Shown one piece after another: positions 8,656-16,541 of a DNA stretch of 20,853 bases. Every line of letters starts with the position of its first letter. The stretch's first letter is position 1. The DNA lies in contig JALVPX010000010.1 of the NCBI GenBank assembly GCA_027031565.1, forward strand, positions 548 through 21,400. The letters run 5' to 3'. Position numbers and translations under genes: made by a program. The stretch is from Deltaproteobacteria bacterium. GTDB taxonomy: Bacteria; Desulfobacterota; Dissulfuribacteria; Dissulfuribacterales; JALVPX01. The notes below the pieces were generated by a model that saw nothing but the letters and a program-made list of their open reading frames with translations, was not told the DNA's origin and did not search any database.

Positions 8656-8687
8656 AGAATAAAGCGGCCTCAGGGCCGCTTTATTCT
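8656..8687. terminator. Strong bidirectional rho-independent terminator
   Basis: A perfect 14-bp stem (8656-8669 with 8674-8687), G+C-rich at the apex, with a 4-nt TCAG loop. The arms begin AGAATAAAG and end CTTTATTCT, giving U-rich tails in both directions. It separates the convergent cytochrome gene (+) and the OB-fold piece of dnaE2 (-), 28 bp after the first and 12 bp after the second. Confidence 0.9.
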
Positions 8688-8699
8688 TGCTGTAGTTTT

Positions 8700-9146
8700 T
8701 CACACCAAGGTCTTGGCTACCTTATCCAAAGACCCACATAGTTTTGGAATAAATGCCTTTGCCACAATAATTGCAGAAACTCCATCATACCCTTCCCGTT
8801 TCAATATACCTGAACCAGTCACCACTTCTGATAAAAAAAGGAGCCTGGCCCCTTTGATTTGGGCTGAGGGGAAAACCACCAAATCAATAAGGCCTGTCTC
8901 ATCTTCCAAGGTAACAAACATTATACGCCTGCCGGAACGTACTGGCGGGGTATGAACCAGGATCATGAGGCCTGAAAAACGCACCAGACTACCTGAAGGC
9001 CTCTGCCTTATTGCAGCCCATGGCAGGATACCCCTCTTATCCAGTGCAGGGCGCAGATGTTCAAAGGGATGACTTGAACAGAAGACCTCCAGGTTGATGC
9101 GTTCGGAAAGCACCCTTTTAAGGCCTGCATCAGGCCGCCCTTGCAT
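8700..9146 (-). CDS. OB-fold C-terminal piece of a split DnaE2-type DNA polymerase
   Basis: About 148 residues from ATG 9146. The content is the C-terminal module of DnaE2/DnaE polymerases: SSHPFEHLRPAL (compare the family HP motif), IRQRPSG, and the OB-fold strand FVTLEDETGLIDLVVFP. OB folds in this position bind single-stranded DNA. It lies in a different frame from the polymerase core and overlaps its end. I chose ATG 9146 because GAGGAG lies 7 nt upstream, which would let ribosomes finishing the core reinitiate; the open frame reaches back to 9194, with ATGs at 9161 and 9194 as alternatives. It could be a true separate subunit, or the tail of one gene interrupted by a one-base frameshift. 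It ends 12 bp before a strong terminator. Confidence 0.75.
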   Translation of the reverse strand: MQGRPDAGLKRVLSERINLEVFCSSHPFEHLRPALDKRGILPWAAIRQRPSGSLVRFSGLMILVHTPPVRSGRRIMFVTLEDETGLIDLVVFPSAQIKGARLLFLSEVVTGSGILKREGYDGVSAIIVAKAFIPKLCGSLDKVAKTLV

Positions 9147-11703
9147 AGATACGCTCCTCATCCATTGAAGGCAGGCCTGAAAGTGCCTTGGCAAATATCA
9201 ACTTGGCCTTTATGTCCCTTGGAAGCTGCACGCGTTTAAAAAGGGATTCCCAGCTCGTAAAGGGGCCGTTTCTGAGCCTTTCTGCAACAATCCTGTGCGC
9301 GTTTTTCGATCCAATGCCCCGGATGACTTGCAGTGGCACCCTTATCCCGTTTCCGTCAGGTTCATATTCGAGGCCGCTGTGATTTACATGGGGGGGATAG
9401 ATCCTTACGCCTTTTCTGCGTGCCTCGTTAAGGATGACCCATGCTGGGTAAGAACCAACGCTTCCGCTGTTGAGCATGCCTATGTAAAAGGCCCGGGGAT
9501 GATGCGTTTTCAGCCAGGCGCTCTTGTATGCTATATGAGAAAACGCCACTGCATGAGCCTTGCAGAAACCGTAGGCGGCAAAGGCAGAAACTTGTTCAAA
9601 GACCCTCTGGGCCTCGTCAAGGGTGTGCCCCTTTTGCAATGCCCCCTGGATAAAGGCGGCTTTCAGCCTTTGCATCTCCATTACAGACCTCTTTTTGGTC
9701 ATTGCCCTGCGGAATGCATCTGCATCGGCATAGGAGAAACCCGCAAAGGTATGCACGACTTTGAGGACCTGCTCCTGAAAAACAATGACTCCGTAAGTTT
9801 CTTCCAAGATGTTTGCCAGGCTGTCATGTATAGGCCTTGAGCTGGCTCTTCCTGCACGCCTTTCCACATATCTCCTTACTAGATCGCCTTCCACAGGCCC
9901 TGGCCTGAACAGGGATATCTCCGCCACCAGGTCATCAAAGCACCCGGGCCTCAGCTTTCCAAGAAGCTGGCGCTGCCCCGGGGACTCCAACTGGAACACA
10001 CCAAGGCTGTCTCCTTGCGAGAGTTCCCAAAAGGTCTTTTTGTCATCAAGGGGCACGGCGGCAAGGCGCTCGTCCCACCTGCCCTGCCTCCACAAGGCCT
10101 CTTCAGCCTTTCTGATCGCCGTATGCATGCGCAAACCAAGAAGATCCAGCTTTAAAAGCCCCAGATCCTCTACGTCATCTTTGTCAAGCTGGGCAACAGG
10201 AAACCCCTTTCTGGAAGAGAAAACAGGAGACCATTTTTCGATCTTGTCAGGCACAACAATGACGCCTCCAAGGTGAACAGAGGCCTGGAAGGGCAGGCCC
10301 GAAAGCCTGGAGGCGCCTTCCACAAGCCTTGGATGAGCCTTTATCGGTGCATTTTTGAGCTCCGGCAATGTAGAAAGTGCTGTTACCAGATCAATGCCTC
10401 TCAAAGACCATGGCAGGCATGCAGAAAGATGTTTTATATCTTCCTGGCTGTAGCCCATTGCAATGGCTGCAAGTCGTACTGCGCTGCGCACCTTGAAATG
10501 ATGCACGGTTGAAACCATGGCCGCCTGCCCCTTGAAGCGCTCAAGGACCCAGGCCAGGACCTCGTCACGGCGTTCGGAATCAAAATCCATATCCACATCC
10601 GGCATATCCCCCCGGCCTTCGTTCATGAAACGTTCAAACAGAAGATCGTGCGCCACAGGATCAGGCCCATCCAGTAACAGCGAAACCACCAGGGAACCAA
10701 CTGCTGATCCACGGGGCGAAAATATTATCCTCCTCTTTCTGGCAAAGCGGGCCACATCATCCACCAGAAGGAAGAAGTCAGAAAGCCCCTTGGCTTTTAT
10801 GCAAGAGAGTTCCTTGTCCAGCTGTATCACATGCTTATAGGATGCCTCTTTAAAGCGGTTGGCAAGCAGCTTGATGGATCTTCGTGCAAGCATGCGGTCT
10901 GCTTCCAGCCCCCTTTGGAAACAGGGAGGATGAAGCCTGCCCAGGGGAAGGGAAAGGCCTTGGGCCTTCTCTGCTATGGCAGCGCTGTTTTTCAAGGCCT
11001 CGGGCCAGGGAAGCCGCCTGGCCATCTCCCCTGCGCCTGCCAGATAAAAAGAATCGTCTCCCAGCGGCTCTGCCCTCCTGTGGTGATAGCGCCTCTGGAT
11101 ATCCACCAAAAGCCGGTGGAGCCAATAATCTTCCCTGGTTAAAAAGGCTGCGGAATTAAGGGCCACCGGCGGCACACCTATGGCAGAACAAATATATCTT
11201 GCCCTTTCCATGGCGGCTGGCACCAGCCCCAAATAGAAGTTGCCAGGGAAAATATCCTTTAAATCAGACAGCCTGCCTGCGCCATGTTCCAGACCGTTTT
11301 CGTCTCCGTGACGGCGCCCCAAGGGGGATTCGTGGAGCAGGAATATGGCCGCAAGGCCTCTGCTGTATCTTGAGAGAACAGGCATGGAAACAGGACCTTT
11401 ACGACCCTGAAGCCCTGCAGAAATAAGCCTGCAAAGATTTTCATATCCTTGACGGCTCAATGCAATGAGCAGCAGCTGCCCTCTATCCGCCTCTATTCGG
11501 GAGCCAATAACCGGCCTGATGCCAGCCCTTTTTGCTGCCTTGTAAAAGCGCACCGCGCCCTGCAGGCTCCATATATCTGCAAGGCCTACACTCTTAAAGC
11601 CTTTTTGCAATGCCTGGGCAACCAGTTGTTCCGGTGTAAAGGTGCCCCAAAGAAAGGAATATGCGCTTTGCACGTCCAAATGGACAAACTCGATCATATT
11701 CAT
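9130..11703 (-). CDS. dnaE2: DnaE2/ImuC-like DNA polymerase III alpha subunit, catalytic core (C-terminus split off)
   Basis: An 857-residue C-family polymerase. PHP-like domain at about 1-200 (HLDVQSAYSFLWG, with the usual metal-binding HxHxH pattern degraded to H-D-Q). The palm carries MPDVDMDFDSERR, giving catalytic Asp369 and Asp371, and LGLLKLDLLGL gives the third, Asp520. Further family blocks are GVFQLESPGQRQLL, ISLFRPGPVEGDLVRRYV and FQEQVLKVVHTFAGFSYADAD; a helix-hairpin-helix region (IRGIGSKNAHRIV) lies near 800. ISLFRPGP and the SERRDEV block resemble the error-prone DnaE2 (ImuC) class used in SOS mutagenesis. The frame stops at TGA 9130-9132 before the OB fold. ATG 11703 overlaps the lexA stop by one base (TGATG), with AGAAGG 5 nt upstream, so translation is coupled to lexA. 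No imuA or imuB is adjacent. Confidence 0.88.
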   Translation of the reverse strand: MNMIEFVHLDVQSAYSFLWGTFTPEQLVAQALQKGFKSVGLADIWSLQGAVRFYKAAKRAGIRPVIGSRIEADRGQLLLIALSRQGYENLCRLISAGLQGRKGPVSMPVLSRYSRGLAAIFLLHESPLGRRHGDENGLEHGAGRLSDLKDIFPGNFYLGLVPAAMERARYICSAIGVPPVALNSAAFLTREDYWLHRLLVDIQRRYHHRRAEPLGDDSFYLAGAGEMARRLPWPEALKNSAAIAEKAQGLSLPLGRLHPPCFQRGLEADRMLARRSIKLLANRFKEASYKHVIQLDKELSCIKAKGLSDFFLLVDDVARFARKRRIIFSPRGSAVGSLVVSLLLDGPDPVAHDLLFERFMNEGRGDMPDVDMDFDSERRDEVLAWVLERFKGQAAMVSTVHHFKVRSAVRLAAIAMGYSQEDIKHLSACLPWSLRGIDLVTALSTLPELKNAPIKAHPRLVEGASRLSGLPFQASVHLGGVIVVPDKIEKWSPVFSSRKGFPVAQLDKDDVEDLGLLKLDLLGLRMHTAIRKAEEALWRQGRWDERLAAVPLDDKKTFWELSQGDSLGVFQLESPGQRQLLGKLRPGCFDDLVAEISLFRPGPVEGDLVRRYVERRAGRASSRPIHDSLANILEETYGVIVFQEQVLKVVHTFAGFSYADADAFRRAMTKKRSVMEMQRLKAAFIQGALQKGHTLDEAQRVFEQVSAFAAYGFCKAHAVAFSHIAYKSAWLKTHHPRAFYIGMLNSGSVGSYPAWVILNEARRKGVRIYPPHVNHSGLEYEPDGNGIRVPLQVIRGIGSKNAHRIVAERLRNGPFTSWESLFKRVQLPRDIKAKLIFAKALSGLPSMDEERIYARAA

Positions 11704-12314
11704 CAAGGCCTTCTTATCACCCCGACCAGCTTGCCGATTATCTCTATCTTATTCCGTTCCTTTCCCTTAAATATCAAAGGGTCATAGCTGCTGTTTGCTG
11801 CTACCAGTTCCACAACACCACGTCTGCGCCTGACTATCTTAAGGGTGGCCTCCGGCAGGACTTCCTCCACCATGACAGCTGCGATTTCACCATCATCAAC
11901 ATCTTTCTGGGGACGTATGATTGCTATATCGCCATGGGCTATATGGACATCGACCATGGAATCGCCCTGAACCCTCAGCCCAAAACATTCTTCAGAGCCG
12001 AAATAACTAGGATCAAAGGGAAGCTCATCTTCAATATTTTCAATGGCATCAATAGGCCTTCCTGCTGCGATCCTGCCTGCCACAGGAATGGAACCATAGC
12101 CGGAAGCACCTGTGAGCCTCCAAGAGCGTTTTTTCCCTGGCTCTGAGACAATACAGCCCTTTTTTTCCAGCACCTTGAGGATACGGTGCACACCAGCAGG
12201 CCCTTTGAGGCCAAAATGAGAGCAAATTTCCCGCACAGTAGGGGCAACCCCCTTTTTACGGAAATTTTCTCTTATAAAGTCAAGGACCTCCATCTGCCTT
12301 TTGGTAAGTTCCAT
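11703..12314 (-). CDS. lexA: SOS repressor LexA
   Basis: A 203-residue protein of standard LexA length. A winged helix-turn-helix occupies residues 1-68 (ELTKRQMEVLDFI, then TVREICSHFGL). The self-cleavage site is Ala79-Gly80 (IPVAGRIAAG). The peptidase dyad is Ser119 (GDSM) and Lys159 (ATLKIV). LexA represses DNA-damage genes until RecA filaments trigger autocleavage. I start at ATG 12314 because MELTKRQ is the usual LexA N-terminus; upstream in-frame codons reaching to 12437 cross the operator and are not protein-like. A GAAC-N4-GTTC SOS box lies 15-28 bp upstream between promoter hexamers. No Shine-Dalgarno precedes the ATG. The stop overlaps the dnaE2 start, forming a self-regulated damage operon. 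Confidence 0.95.
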   Translation of the reverse strand: MELTKRQMEVLDFIRENFRKKGVAPTVREICSHFGLKGPAGVHRILKVLEKKGCIVSEPGKKRSWRLTGASGYGSIPVAGRIAAGRPIDAIENIEDELPFDPSYFGSEECFGLRVQGDSMVDVHIAHGDIAIIRPQKDVDDGEIAAVMVEEVLPEATLKIVRRRRGVVELVAANSSYDPLIFKGKERNKIEIIGKLVGVIRRP

Positions 12315-12320
12315 GACCAA

Positions 12321-12349
12321 CAAATACATGAACATTTGTTCACTGTCAA
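12321..12349 (-). promoter_or_regulatory. lexA: lexA promoter containing an SOS box
   Basis: On the minus strand, TTGACA (12349-12344) and TATTTG (12326-12321) are 17 nt apart. The 14-bp dyad TGAACA-AA-TGTTCA (12342-12329) fills the spacer, so LexA bound there would block RNA polymerase. The core GAAC-N4-GTTC is the B. subtilis-type SOS box. The -10 ends 6 nt before the ATG, predicting a start point at or next to the initiation codon. Confidence 0.75.
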
Positions 12350-12605
12350 GGAGAAAAAATACGCCCTTGCTGCGCCCAGTCCATCTCTTATGGAACAAGG
12401 ACCAAGGCCCTGCATTTCTGGCAAATCCTTGCATCAATTAGTTAAGCTGCCGACAAGCAGCCCTGTTTAGAAATTTGGCACCATTGGCTTCACTCTTTCC
12501 TTGCAAAATTCTTCTACGTTAGATAAGAAGGGCTTGGCTGTTAGGGAACATTGCAATTGTTCGAGCAAACTAGCCTCAACAAGTCTATTCCAAGGAGATT
12601 TTTAT
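12350..12605. other. Intergenic region between lexA and secDF
   Basis: No gene is supported here. A small hairpin GCTGC-CGACAA-GCAGC lies at 12446-12461. A weak promoter-like pair, TTGCAA (12501-12506) and TAAGAA (12524-12529) 17 nt apart, could serve secDF. A GAACA/TGTTC inverted repeat (12546-12562, 7 nt between arms) resembles half of an SOS box but has the wrong spacing. AAGGAG at 12592-12597 is the secDF ribosome binding site. The yajC gene often found before secD is absent. Confidence 0.5.
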
Positions 12606-15179
12606 ATGCCTAAGGGATTGCGCTGGAAATTCGCATTGATGTTTGTTCTTATCGTCTGTTCGGTAGCGTTGGTCTTGCCGGCCTTCTACAAGGATACGCC
12701 CGACTGGTTCAAAAAGTACGTCTACAGCGAGGGTTTAAAGCTGGGCCTTGACCTCCAGGGAGGCATGCATCTCATCCTTGAAGTGGACGTTGACCAGGCC
12801 ATAAAAAATGCAGTTGAGTTGTCGGCCCAGGAATTAAAGGCCACCTTGAAACACAAAAATATCACGCTCGTAAGGCGCAAGAGTTCGCAGCCCGGCACCG
12901 TGGCCTTTGCACTGCCCAACAAGAGCGCCCTGGAGCAAGTAAAGGAAACCATCGAAAAGGAGTTTCCGGATCTTGAAATATTGGAAATAAAGCAGAACAG
13001 CCGCTTTCCCACTCTTGTTTTGGGCCTTTCAAAACAGGAAAAACAATTCATAAAGGACCATGCAGTCGAACAATCCCTTGAAATCATAAGAAATCGCATA
13101 GACCAATTCGGTGTAACTGAGCCAGTTATAGTTCGTCAGGGCAAAAGCAAGATTGTTGTGCAGCTTCCCGGCGTAAAAGATCCCAAAAGGGCCCTGAAGC
13201 TGATCGGCCAGACAGCCCAATTGGAGTTCAAGCTTGTGGATGACGAGGCAGGGGTTGATCTTAACTCCCTGATCCAGCAGGCAGTAAAGAACGGGCAGGT
13301 CTCTCCTGATGCAGACGCCAAGACCTTAAATGCAGCCCTTAAAGGCAGGCTCCCCCAGGGCGATGCCATTTACTTCCTCAAGGAGGTGGACAGCCGCACT
13401 GGCAGGGTAACAAAAAGGCCGCTTCTGCTTAAGGAGCGGACCCTGATGACAGGAGATGCGGTAAAGACTGCCCACGTCAGGATTGGGGGCGCCTACAACG
13501 AACCCTATGTTGCGCTTGATTTTACGGATCGAGGCGCAAAGATCTTTGCGAAGATCACCGAAGAGAATGTGGGCAAGAGGCTCGCTATTGTACTGGACGG
13601 AGTGGTTCGTTCCGCCCCTGTGATCAGGGAGAAGATCGGCGGCGGCCATGCCCAGATAACAGGCTCCTTTACCCATGAAGAGGCCTCTGATCTTGCCATT
13701 GTGCTGCGTGCAGGTGCTCTTCCAGCGCCTGTTAAAATAATACAAAATGTCACCGTAGGCCCATCCCTGGGCAGGGATTCCATACAGCGCGGGCTCATGT
13801 CAGGCTTCCTTGGAGCCCTCATAGTGGTCATTTTCATGATCATTTATTACCGCTTGTCTGGCCTCATCGCAGACGTTGCCATGATATTGAACTTGCTCTT
13901 TTTGATGGCAGTTCTTTCCCTGTTCCAGGCAACTCTCACCCTGCCTGGCATTGCAGGTATCATTCTGACAATAGGTATGGGCGTTGACTCCAATGTGCTT
14001 ATTTTTGAGCGAATGAGGGAAGAAAAGGCCCTTGGCAAGCCGCTAAAGGCCTATATCGATGGAGGGTACGACAAGGCCTTCTGGACTATCGTAGACGCCC
14101 ATGTCACCACCTTGATCACCGCCATGGCCCTCTTTCTTTTTGGAACCGGGCCCATCAAAGGCTTTGCAGTCACCCTTTCTGCAGGCATCATCATAAACCT
14201 GTTCACAGCCATTTTCGGCACCAGGATAGTGTATGATTACATGCTGACCAAGGGCTGGCTGAAGGATCTCTCCTTCCTGAAAATAATAGGCAAGACCAGC
14301 ATAGACTTCATTAAACTCCACAAGGTCGCTTTTGTGATATCAGGGGTGTTAGTGACGGTAGGTTTGATCGCCTTTATACAAATTTATCGTGGGGCAGCCA
14401 ACCTTGGGGTAGACTTTGCAGGCGGCACCATGATCCAGTACAAGGCTGACAAGCCATTCAACCTCAGTGATGTGCGCAAGGCAATTGAAAAGGCGGAAGT
14501 GAAGGGCTATGCCCTGCAGGAAGTTGCCGGCCAAAACATTTTGATGGTGCGTATAAAAAGCTCCGCGGAAACCGTTGGCGCTGCTGAAGCAGCGGTCACG
14601 TCTGCCCTCAAAGAGGGCCTTCCTGACATAAAATTCACCATAGAAAGCAAGGCAGCCATAGGTTCGCAGGTGAGTTCTGAACTCAGGCGCAAGGCCATTA
14701 TAGCCATTGCGATCTCCCTTGCCGGCTTCATTGGTTACCTGGCCTTCAGGTTTAATATCAGTTTCGGGGTAGCGGCGGCTGCTGCCACCTTCCACGACGT
14801 ATTGGCTGTATTGGGCATACTCTTTCTTTTGAACCGTGAGATCAACCTCCTGATAGTTACGGCCCTTTTGACCCTTGCAGGCTATTCCCTCACGGATACT
14901 GTTGTAGTGTTTGACAGGATCAGGGAAAATCTGAAAAAGGAAAGAAAGAAGTCCTTTGCAGAAATAATAAACCTGAGCGTCAACGAGATGTTGAGCAGGA
15001 CCATCATAACATCGATCACCACCCTTGTTGTGGTGCTGACCCTCTTCTTTTTTGGAGGTATCGTCATCCGTGACTTTGCCTTGGCATTGATTCTGGGCAT
15101 AATAATAGGAACATATTCTTCAGTCTTCGTGGCAAGCCCTATAGTTTATATATGGCACAAAGGTAAGGCACCTAGATAG
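12606..15179 (+). CDS. secDF: Fused SecDF protein-export membrane protein
   Basis: An 857-residue single-chain SecD-SecF. The SecD half: first membrane helix about 7-27, the motif LGLDLQGGMHLILEVD near 45-58, a large periplasmic P1 region to about 380, then helices from about 397 with GMGVDSNVLIFERMREE near 457-473. A linker leads straight into SecF at about 555 (first helix about 570-592), then NLGVDFAGGTMIQ near 600 and LTLAGYSLTDTVVVFDRIREN near 755-775. Twelve membrane helices in total are expected. SecDF assists SecYEG by using the proton gradient to pull translocating protein. ATG 12606 is chosen over upstream codons in the same frame because AAGGAG lies 8 nt before it and MPKGLRWKF leads directly into the first helix. 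Confidence 0.94.
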   Translation: MPKGLRWKFALMFVLIVCSVALVLPAFYKDTPDWFKKYVYSEGLKLGLDLQGGMHLILEVDVDQAIKNAVELSAQELKATLKHKNITLVRRKSSQPGTVAFALPNKSALEQVKETIEKEFPDLEILEIKQNSRFPTLVLGLSKQEKQFIKDHAVEQSLEIIRNRIDQFGVTEPVIVRQGKSKIVVQLPGVKDPKRALKLIGQTAQLEFKLVDDEAGVDLNSLIQQAVKNGQVSPDADAKTLNAALKGRLPQGDAIYFLKEVDSRTGRVTKRPLLLKERTLMTGDAVKTAHVRIGGAYNEPYVALDFTDRGAKIFAKITEENVGKRLAIVLDGVVRSAPVIREKIGGGHAQITGSFTHEEASDLAIVLRAGALPAPVKIIQNVTVGPSLGRDSIQRGLMSGFLGALIVVIFMIIYYRLSGLIADVAMILNLLFLMAVLSLFQATLTLPGIAGIILTIGMGVDSNVLIFERMREEKALGKPLKAYIDGGYDKAFWTIVDAHVTTLITAMALFLFGTGPIKGFAVTLSAGIIINLFTAIFGTRIVYDYMLTKGWLKDLSFLKIIGKTSIDFIKLHKVAFVISGVLVTVGLIAFIQIYRGAANLGVDFAGGTMIQYKADKPFNLSDVRKAIEKAEVKGYALQEVAGQNILMVRIKSSAETVGAAEAAVTSALKEGLPDIKFTIESKAAIGSQVSSELRRKAIIAIAISLAGFIGYLAFRFNISFGVAAAAATFHDVLAVLGILFLLNREINLLIVTALLTLAGYSLTDTVVVFDRIRENLKKERKKSFAEIINLSVNEMLSRTIITSITTLVVVLTLFFFGGIVIRDFALALILGIIIGTYSSVFVASPIVYIWHKGKAPR

Positions 15180-15204
15180 CCAGCCGTTTCATTGCATAAA
15201 TTTA

Positions 15205-16485
15205 ATGGATAAACTGGTCATCAAGGGAGGAAAACCGCTCAAGGGAAGCATCAGGGTCAGCGGGGCAAAGAACGCGGCCCTGCCGATGCTTGCTGCCACC
15301 CTGCTCACAGGAGGGAGCTTCATCTTTGAAAATCTGCCAAGATTGAGGGATGTGCGCACATTCCTTCACCTTCTCAAGGAATTGGGAGCAAAAATAGACT
15401 TTGCTGCCTATGAAGAGGGGGAAAGGCCTGTTTCTGTTGACACTGGTTCCCTGGCGTCTTACGAAGCTTCTTATGACCTTGTGCGGACCATGCGCGCCTC
15501 TATCCTCGTGCTCGGCCCTCTTGTCAGCAGAACCGGCAAGGCAAGGGTTTCTTTGCCGGGCGGGTGCGCTATAGGCGAAAGGCCGGTTGACATGCACTTG
15601 AAAGGCCTGGAGCGCATGGGTGCAAAGCTGAGCCTGAAGAAAGGCTATGTTGAAGCCAAGGGTAAAAGGCTTAAGGGCGCTGAAATCTATTTCGACATCC
15701 CGACTGTTACAGGCACTGAAAATATTATGATGGCCGCAGTCATGGCCAAGGGAACCACCATTTTGAAAAATGCTGCCAGGGAACCCGAGGTCGTAGCCCT
15801 TGGAGACATGTTGAATGAGATGGGAGCAAGAATAAGCGGCCTTGGAACGGCCACGGTGGTCGTTGAAGGGGTCAAGGATCTGAGGCCCGGCAAGTTCCGG
15901 GTGATACCTGATAGGATAGAGGCAGGCACCTTTGTCATGGCAGCAGGAACCGCGGGCGGCTCCTTGAAAATCGAGCAGGCAGAACCTGCACACCTTGAGG
16001 CGGTTCTTTCAAAACTCAATCAGGCAGGCCTGAAAATCAAGACCGGCAAGGACTGGATACGCGTTGAAAACAAGGGACACCTGAACAGCGTCGACATCAA
16101 AACCATGCCATATCCAGGCTTTCCCACAGACCTTCAGGCACAAATCATGGCCCTTATGACTACGGCTTCCGGCCTGAGCGTGATAACGGAGACCATTTTC
16201 GAAAACCGGTTCATGCACGTTGCTGAACTAAAGCGCATGGGAGCCGACATAAAGACTGAAGGCCGTTCCGCAGTGGTGCGAGGCGTAAAGCGGCTTCACG
16301 GCGCCCCAGTGATGGCAACCGACTTGAGGGCCTCTGCAAGCCTCGTGCTTGCAGGGCTGGGCGCTAAGGGCACCACTGAGATCCACAGGATCTATCATTT
16401 AGACCGTGGTTACCAGGCTATTGAGAAAAAGCTTGCAAGCGTCGGCGCCGACATCAGGCGCGAAAAGGCTGATATGCCCTATTAA
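15205..16485 (+). CDS. murA: UDP-N-acetylglucosamine 1-carboxyvinyltransferase MurA
   Basis: A 426-residue enzyme (E. coli MurA is 419). It adds enolpyruvate from PEP to UDP-GlcNAc, the first committed step of peptidoglycan synthesis, in the cytoplasm. Seen: Lys22-Asn23 in SGAKNAALPML, the active-site loop LPGGCAIGERPVD with Cys120 (equivalent to Cys115 of E. coli, the fosfomycin target), and the catalytic Asp in YPGFPTDLQAQ. The C-terminal DLRASASLVLAGL and HRIYHLDRGY blocks are also present. It begins 25 bp after secDF on the same strand with no clear Shine-Dalgarno, suggesting cotranscription. Confidence 0.97.
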   Translation: MDKLVIKGGKPLKGSIRVSGAKNAALPMLAATLLTGGSFIFENLPRLRDVRTFLHLLKELGAKIDFAAYEEGERPVSVDTGSLASYEASYDLVRTMRASILVLGPLVSRTGKARVSLPGGCAIGERPVDMHLKGLERMGAKLSLKKGYVEAKGKRLKGAEIYFDIPTVTGTENIMMAAVMAKGTTILKNAAREPEVVALGDMLNEMGARISGLGTATVVVEGVKDLRPGKFRVIPDRIEAGTFVMAAGTAGGSLKIEQAEPAHLEAVLSKLNQAGLKIKTGKDWIRVENKGHLNSVDIKTMPYPGFPTDLQAQIMALMTTASGLSVITETIFENRFMHVAELKRMGADIKTEGRSAVVRGVKRLHGAPVMATDLRASASLVLAGLGAKGTTEIHRIYHLDRGYQAIEKKLASVGADIRREKADMPY

Positions 16486-16506
16486 AGCACACCGTCAAAG
16501 TTTGCA

Positions 16507-16535
16507 TTGAGTCAGACGGCAATCCACGCTATATA
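16507..16535 (+). promoter_or_regulatory. moaA: Candidate moaA promoter giving a leaderless transcript
   Basis: TTGAGT (16507-16512) and TATATA (16530-16535) are 17 nt apart, each matching 4/6 of the consensus. The -10 ends 6 nt before the moaA ATG, so transcription would begin at about the start codon. No Shine-Dalgarno is present there. Confidence 0.35.
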
Positions 16536-16541
16536 CAAGCT

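Noticed and set aside
12315..12437. N-terminal extension of LexA
   Set aside because: It would place the SOS box and the -35/-10 inside the coding region, and LexA proteins begin at the MELTKRQ-type helix.
12477..12492. Sigma54 promoter upstream of secDF (TGGCAC...GGC)
   Set aside because: The GG and GC elements are 2 nt too close together for a sigma54 site.
12546..12562. Second LexA box upstream of secDF (GAAC...GTTC)
   Set aside because: The spacing between half sites is 9 instead of 4 nt, and secDF is not an expected SOS gene.
12501..12605. 35-codon N-terminal extension of SecDF
   Set aside because: AAGGAG sits 8 nt before ATG 12606, and the extension is unlike SecD N-termini.
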